Positions 59,788-64,000 of a stretch of 64,000 nt of DNA are shown in pieces. Positions within the stretch are counted from its first letter, which is position 1; the number at the start of each line of letters is the position of its first letter. Both the position numbers and the translations under genes were made by a program. Location of the stretch: NCBI GenBank assembly GCA_020091685.1, contig CM034601.1:38710034-38774033 (forward strand), written 5' to 3'. The notes beneath the pieces were generated by a model. It saw nothing but the letters and a program-made list of their open reading frames with translations. It was not told the origin of the DNA and did no database searches. The DNA is from Lutjanus erythropterus. Its lineage: Eukaryota; Chordata; Actinopteri; Lutjaniformes; Lutjanidae.

Positions 59788-62700
59788 ACAGAGCCACTAG
59801 CATGGCAGTAGACTCTTGTTCACTTTTAATTATCTCCACCAGGCATAAGCAGCCAGTCTAGAGGCCACGAGTCAACAACTGCTAAGGTAAAAACAAGGTT
59901 TACTTGTCTGTTGGCCTTTTTCATGTTTCAAAAATTGACTTTCACAAAACAAGTTTAGTTTCATCTTAAACCAGAGCATATGCAGTATGTTAAGATCCAC
60001 TTGTAATAATACAGGAAGAATAAATCCATGTTTTGTGAGCTTCAGCACTATCTCTACTATGTACCTGCATGGTGTCCATACTGGAGTATCCAGGGTCTAC
60101 TAGTACACAAATGAGAAATGAGAGATGCAAATTTCACTACAAAATATAGTCAGTGTTTATTTTAATAATTGATTATTAGTCAAGGGGATATTAGCTGATG
60201 TGAAAATGAAAGTAAAAATGGTTTGGAACATTTATTTTGTCTTACCAAGATTTATTAATCAGGTCTATTGTGGATTGTGTTGTGATAGTTTGTCATTCTT
60301 CAAAAGTGGGTTGCCAGGAAAACAGTTTGGGGATCACTGTATTATACTATATACCTATACCTTATTCTGGACCAGTAGCAGTTAATCTCATTAGAAAGTA
60401 GATATAAAGTGATGCTACACAACTTCCAGCAAAAAGAGATGTAGATATAGGTAAAGATAATAGGCACAGATATTTAGATTTGCTAGATGATGGAGGAGGC
60501 TCCATCATGACCTCAGATCCACTGCTGCCTTCAGTGTGTTTGAGTTTGCTCAGCTGGGAGCTTTTATTCAGATGCTATCTTTTCCACAGGGACTATTACT
60601 ATTGACAGGCTAGGCCCCTCAGCTGTAGCTTAATACTCACACACTCGCAGTAAACAGCCAGCAGTGAGCACGGATGTGCCAGCTCATAACTCTGTTTACC
60701 GATGTCCCACATTGATTTCCTGCAGACTGGATGTGAACTCAGAACGAAAAGAAGGAATGCGGTGTGTAAAGCCTCTCTGAGCTGGTCAGGCTTACGCACC
60801 GAGAGTGTCCGATCAGAGCGGGATCAATAGGGAATCAGACCCTGAGCTTCACAGAGCCATTCAAATACCTGACATGTCTTCATTAGACAAACATATTTAA
60901 TTTCAATAAAAATGGACCTGCTGTTCAACTGTTCTAATCTGAGTGCAGCCAGAGAATCAAGATTTTTCCCCACGATCACAGAATTGATCAGCTCAGCTTA
61001 ATCCTCCGGCCTAATCAATCCTTCATCTTAATATGACCACCATAAAGCAGCTGCCTCCACCCTTACACTGAGGCATAATCAATCCAGCCTCCGCCCACCC
61101 CCTCCCAGAATAACAAACTATAATTCTGCAGCAATAGAAATATATCCGGGCCTTCAGCGGCAGAGTGGCTGTCTGAGCGGGGATATGAATGAGCTGCACT
61201 GCTCTGTGCTGCAGCCCTGAGGAGGGCCTTGGCTGCAGTCCATCACTGCCACGTCCCAGGGACAGTGGCTGAATTAGGAAGTCTCTTGCCTCACCAGGGC
61301 ACCATTAAGCACAGGGACACTCACTCATCTGCCTAACAGGGACGCTGTGTTGATCACGAGCCGGCTGGACAGATGTCTCCGGCATACTGGAGCGTGTTAT
61401 CAATTTAGAGATTAGAGACAGGGTGGGGAATGAGTTGGTCTATCACTAATGACTAAGCAAGGGGAACACTACATACTTTGAATTGTTGTTAATTGCTCTT
61501 TTTGGCAGTGTGCTTCATTTCTGAACCCACAGGGACACTAGTCTGAGCAAGAAGGCCAATGACTGATGGCTAAAATGAAGCATGTTGTTTTTAAAAGACC
61601 GAATTGAGATTTTATATGTAAATTGGTAAAAAAAAATTGGTGAAAATGTCATTTTCTCATCCAAATTATTTTGCCTTTAGTGGCCTGAGTGCGTAAAGTT
61701 TCTTCAACAAAATAACCCCTAATTATGTCAGCACAGTGTGATGCCGTATGTTTGGTTTCAGAAGTGGATGGAGGAAAAAGTAACAGAATAGAAAAGCCGC
61801 CACTGCTGCCGTGGCGTCTCCTTACAGCATGAGTGTGAATGAATGCAAGTCGACATAAGAAGTTTACAATTCTCTACTTTTACACTTACTTTTTATGAGA
61901 TGTTACTTATTATAACTACGTCTAAGGAAGTTGGGAAGAACCTGTAATGATCAGCTATTCCAACAATCTCATCTCAAATTTCAACTTTGGACAAAATCAA
62001 TGTAAAATCTACAAAGCTTTACTTGATGAAGAGAGCCGCTGTCTGAGAGCAGAGACTCTACAGAGATTCACTTCAATATAATATATAAATATGGCAGATG
62101 TGGTCTGTTTTTTCTCTTCTCCATGATCCATTCCTAGCTGTTGTCACAACCAATGTCTAACTACTGTGTAACATTTTAAGAACATTTATATCACCATCCT
62201 AAGAGGAACCTTCACCAGTTACTGAGGGCTGCTGTTAATTCAATTATCTGTGCTGTCACTATTAGCAAATAACAGTAGACATGGTGTCTAGAAGGGAATA
62301 GAGTGATAGAGACAGTGATAGAGAGTGACAGACGCAGCAATGGCGGCACCACCAGATGGCGGAACACACAAAGCAGTCGCCAGATTCGTCTGTAGACAGC
62401 CAAAGTCACAATGTCAAGTCTTCTGCTCTGTTCCACAAGCCTCTGTAAGTCACTACAATCTGTCATTCAGTATTTCTTTCATTTGTTCTTCTGAAAAATG
62501 AAGTACGTTCCTGGGGTTTACTGTCTGTATTCAGCATCCACAACAGAACATGATATTAAAAGCTGAAACCTTTGTAACTGACAGCAATCACTTTGTGATC
62601 GCAGAAAAACAGTGTTACCATGACAATTTACAAGCATGCAGGTCAAACATTTTTTACAGTGTTCACTCCTCTGCTGTTTCTTTACAGTGATGTCAGTGCT

Positions 62701-64000
62701 AACTGTGGCCCAGCAATTCATTCATGGACAAGACATGATGTTGACCCTGCAAACGTCGAGGGCTGATGGGAAATGGTGTTCATTGAAGGCAGCTAAAATC
62801 AGAAATATTAAATAAGCAATGATATTCAATTCATTTTCCAAAAACCATCCTTATGTAAACATGTGAAGCGAGCCACGTGATATTCTGTGTTCTGAAGCTG
62901 TATTTATAGTTATTAGCCTACTATAGTAACAAATGTTGATGGGGTTTTGAATTCGGTTTTCTTACTTCTGGAACATAACCTGCTAGTTCTGATTTTTATG
63001 AAGGCCATTTCTTTCAAAATGAATCCTCATATAATAAAAAGAATTGTAAATACTATGTAGATTGCTGTATTATTAACACACCTTACAACTCAGTCACATT
63101 TGACCACTGTCCTTCACTGCCATGTCTCATATTTAATATTTGTTTGATACTCACTTTTAGCATCTCTTTAGAAGAAAAATAATGACTGCAAAAAAAAAAA
63201 AAAAAAAAGCTTTCAAAGTTTTTTTTAACATGCAGATGAGTTTGAAGTCTTTTTATCCCTGAGTGTTGTCTGCAGGCTCAACCTCCAGCTAACAGTACAT
63301 TATGGAACAGAGATATAACAATACCAAATATTCACAGTATGATAATACCACAATAGTGTCCATCATACATACAATATTTATCAAGATATTAAAATACAAA
63401 GAAAAATGACAACTTGAAAAAATGGCCTTTATTAAATAATAAAATCTATTTGTACAGCATTTTATGTTTGCATAAAGGTAGTTGTTCATTTTGACTCAAA
63501 GCTCTTTGAAGCATACATTAGCATATGCCAAAAAAATGGCAATAGTTATTTTTGAGACTGACCGTTGGAATTATATACAATTATAAAACCAAAAACAATA
63601 CAGCTGTTAGTAGCAATCGTTTTTTCCTGCAGGGTGTTGTTTTTATGTGTATACAGAAGTTAAAGTTAAGAAGTTCTTTCTTTTTTGCATTGATAACATG
63701 AATGCAGCATATGTTTTAGTACCTAAAATGCCATCTAGTCTTTATTCACTCAGATAGTGAATTTAACCTAACAGAGTGTCAAACATAGTGAGATTAAAAT
63801 CCCTTCTCTCATATGAACTGGTCACAGCCACACTGCCTGCAGTTGTTCACTTCTCTCCTCAACTGATTCTGTTTTGCGAGACTGTTGTTTTTTTGTTGCT
63901 GAAGTCTGAATTAAAATGATTTTTGTAATGCACAAGTTTATTCATCAGAGCGAGTGCTGCAGTGTGTGTTGTCGAGCTCCAACACTTTTCTGTGTATGTG
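59788..64000. other. No gene recognised
   Basis: About 60290-60335 (ggaaaacagtttggggatca) resembles the right end of a 'cagtgtttcccaaac' hAT-type element. About 60940-61300 is repeat-free with taatcaatc-type motifs. An A run lies at 63190-63208. No srrm3 exon was found. Confidence 0.4.

Larger units (their letters stand above)
56298..64000 (+). other. srrm3: srrm3 following intron (partial)
   Basis: It starts at a consensus donor (GTAAGT at 56298-56303). I searched for a next exon beginning in the required phase with the expected acidic, Cys-containing region of SRRM3 and saw none before 64000. Besides the separately listed repeats it contains mostly unremarkable A/T-rich sequence. A (A)n run lies at about 63190-63208. 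Confidence 0.7.

Noticed and set aside
60726..60761. Possible 36-nt microexon of srrm3 in the correct phase (TTCCTGCAG before it, GTGTGT after)
   Set aside because: It is open in phase and a multiple of three, but the donor is weak and the encoded peptide (VLDVNSERKEGM) does not resemble the SRRM3 sequence expected next. RNA reads joining 56297 to 60726 would reopen it.
61532..61560. Acceptor-like cccacag followed by ggacactagtctgagc as next srrm3 exon
   Set aside because: In the required phase it meets TGA after about ten codons and lacks similarity.

Overview
The window is vertebrate nuclear DNA, most likely from a percomorph teleost fish. Three things point this way: one conserved vertebrate gene split by a very long intron with GT-AG sites, many dinucleotide microsatellites, and a dense scatter of short repeats that I recognise as typical of fish genomes (small inverted-repeat transposons, a tRNA-derived SINE, decayed L2-type LINE ends). 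There are no bacterial-style operons, and most ORFs are short and look accidental.

Only one protein-coding gene can be supported: srrm3 (serine/arginine repetitive matrix protein 3), on the + strand. A first recognisable coding exon lies at 32311-32627 and the next at 56196-56297. They join in matching phase across a 23,568-bp intron. Together they encode about 135 residues: a low-complexity N-terminus and the whole cwf21 (CWC21-like) spliceosome-binding domain. The rest of the protein (RS-rich tail and eMIC region) must lie beyond 64000. The frame of the first exon is open back to its acceptor, and its first codons match the start of mammalian SRRM3 as I recall it. The initiator Met may therefore be in an upstream exon that I could not find.

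Layout: 1-32310 is upstream or 5' intronic DNA. It holds a 635-bp imperfect palindrome (2023-2657), two related repeats (5221-5735 and 7722-8040), several fish-type MITEs, a compound trinucleotide tract inside a TIR-bounded element (18432-19217) and an 815-bp interval bounded by near-identical 23-bp repeats (23078-23914). 32628-56195 is the long srrm3 intron. It holds two oppositely oriented copies of a MITE with perfect 20-bp ends, (CA)30 and (CT)30 tracts, a piggyBac-like element nested in an older repeat, a 200-bp duplication about 1.4 kb apart with one copy inside a TIR-bounded region, a SINE nested in a repeat, and two LINE relics in opposite orientations. 56298-64000 is the next intron, with more microsatellites and MITEs.

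The coding exons make up under 1% of the window. No CRISPR array, rRNA, functional tRNA or second protein gene was seen. Repeat-family statements rest on recall of recurring fish sequences and on matches within the window, not on a database search. The best candidates for new biology are the N-terminal architecture of srrm3, a cryptic frameshifting splice donor in its first coding exon, the inverted MITE pair inside its first long intron, the duplicated 200-bp block, and two palindromic clusters of putative transcription-factor sites.
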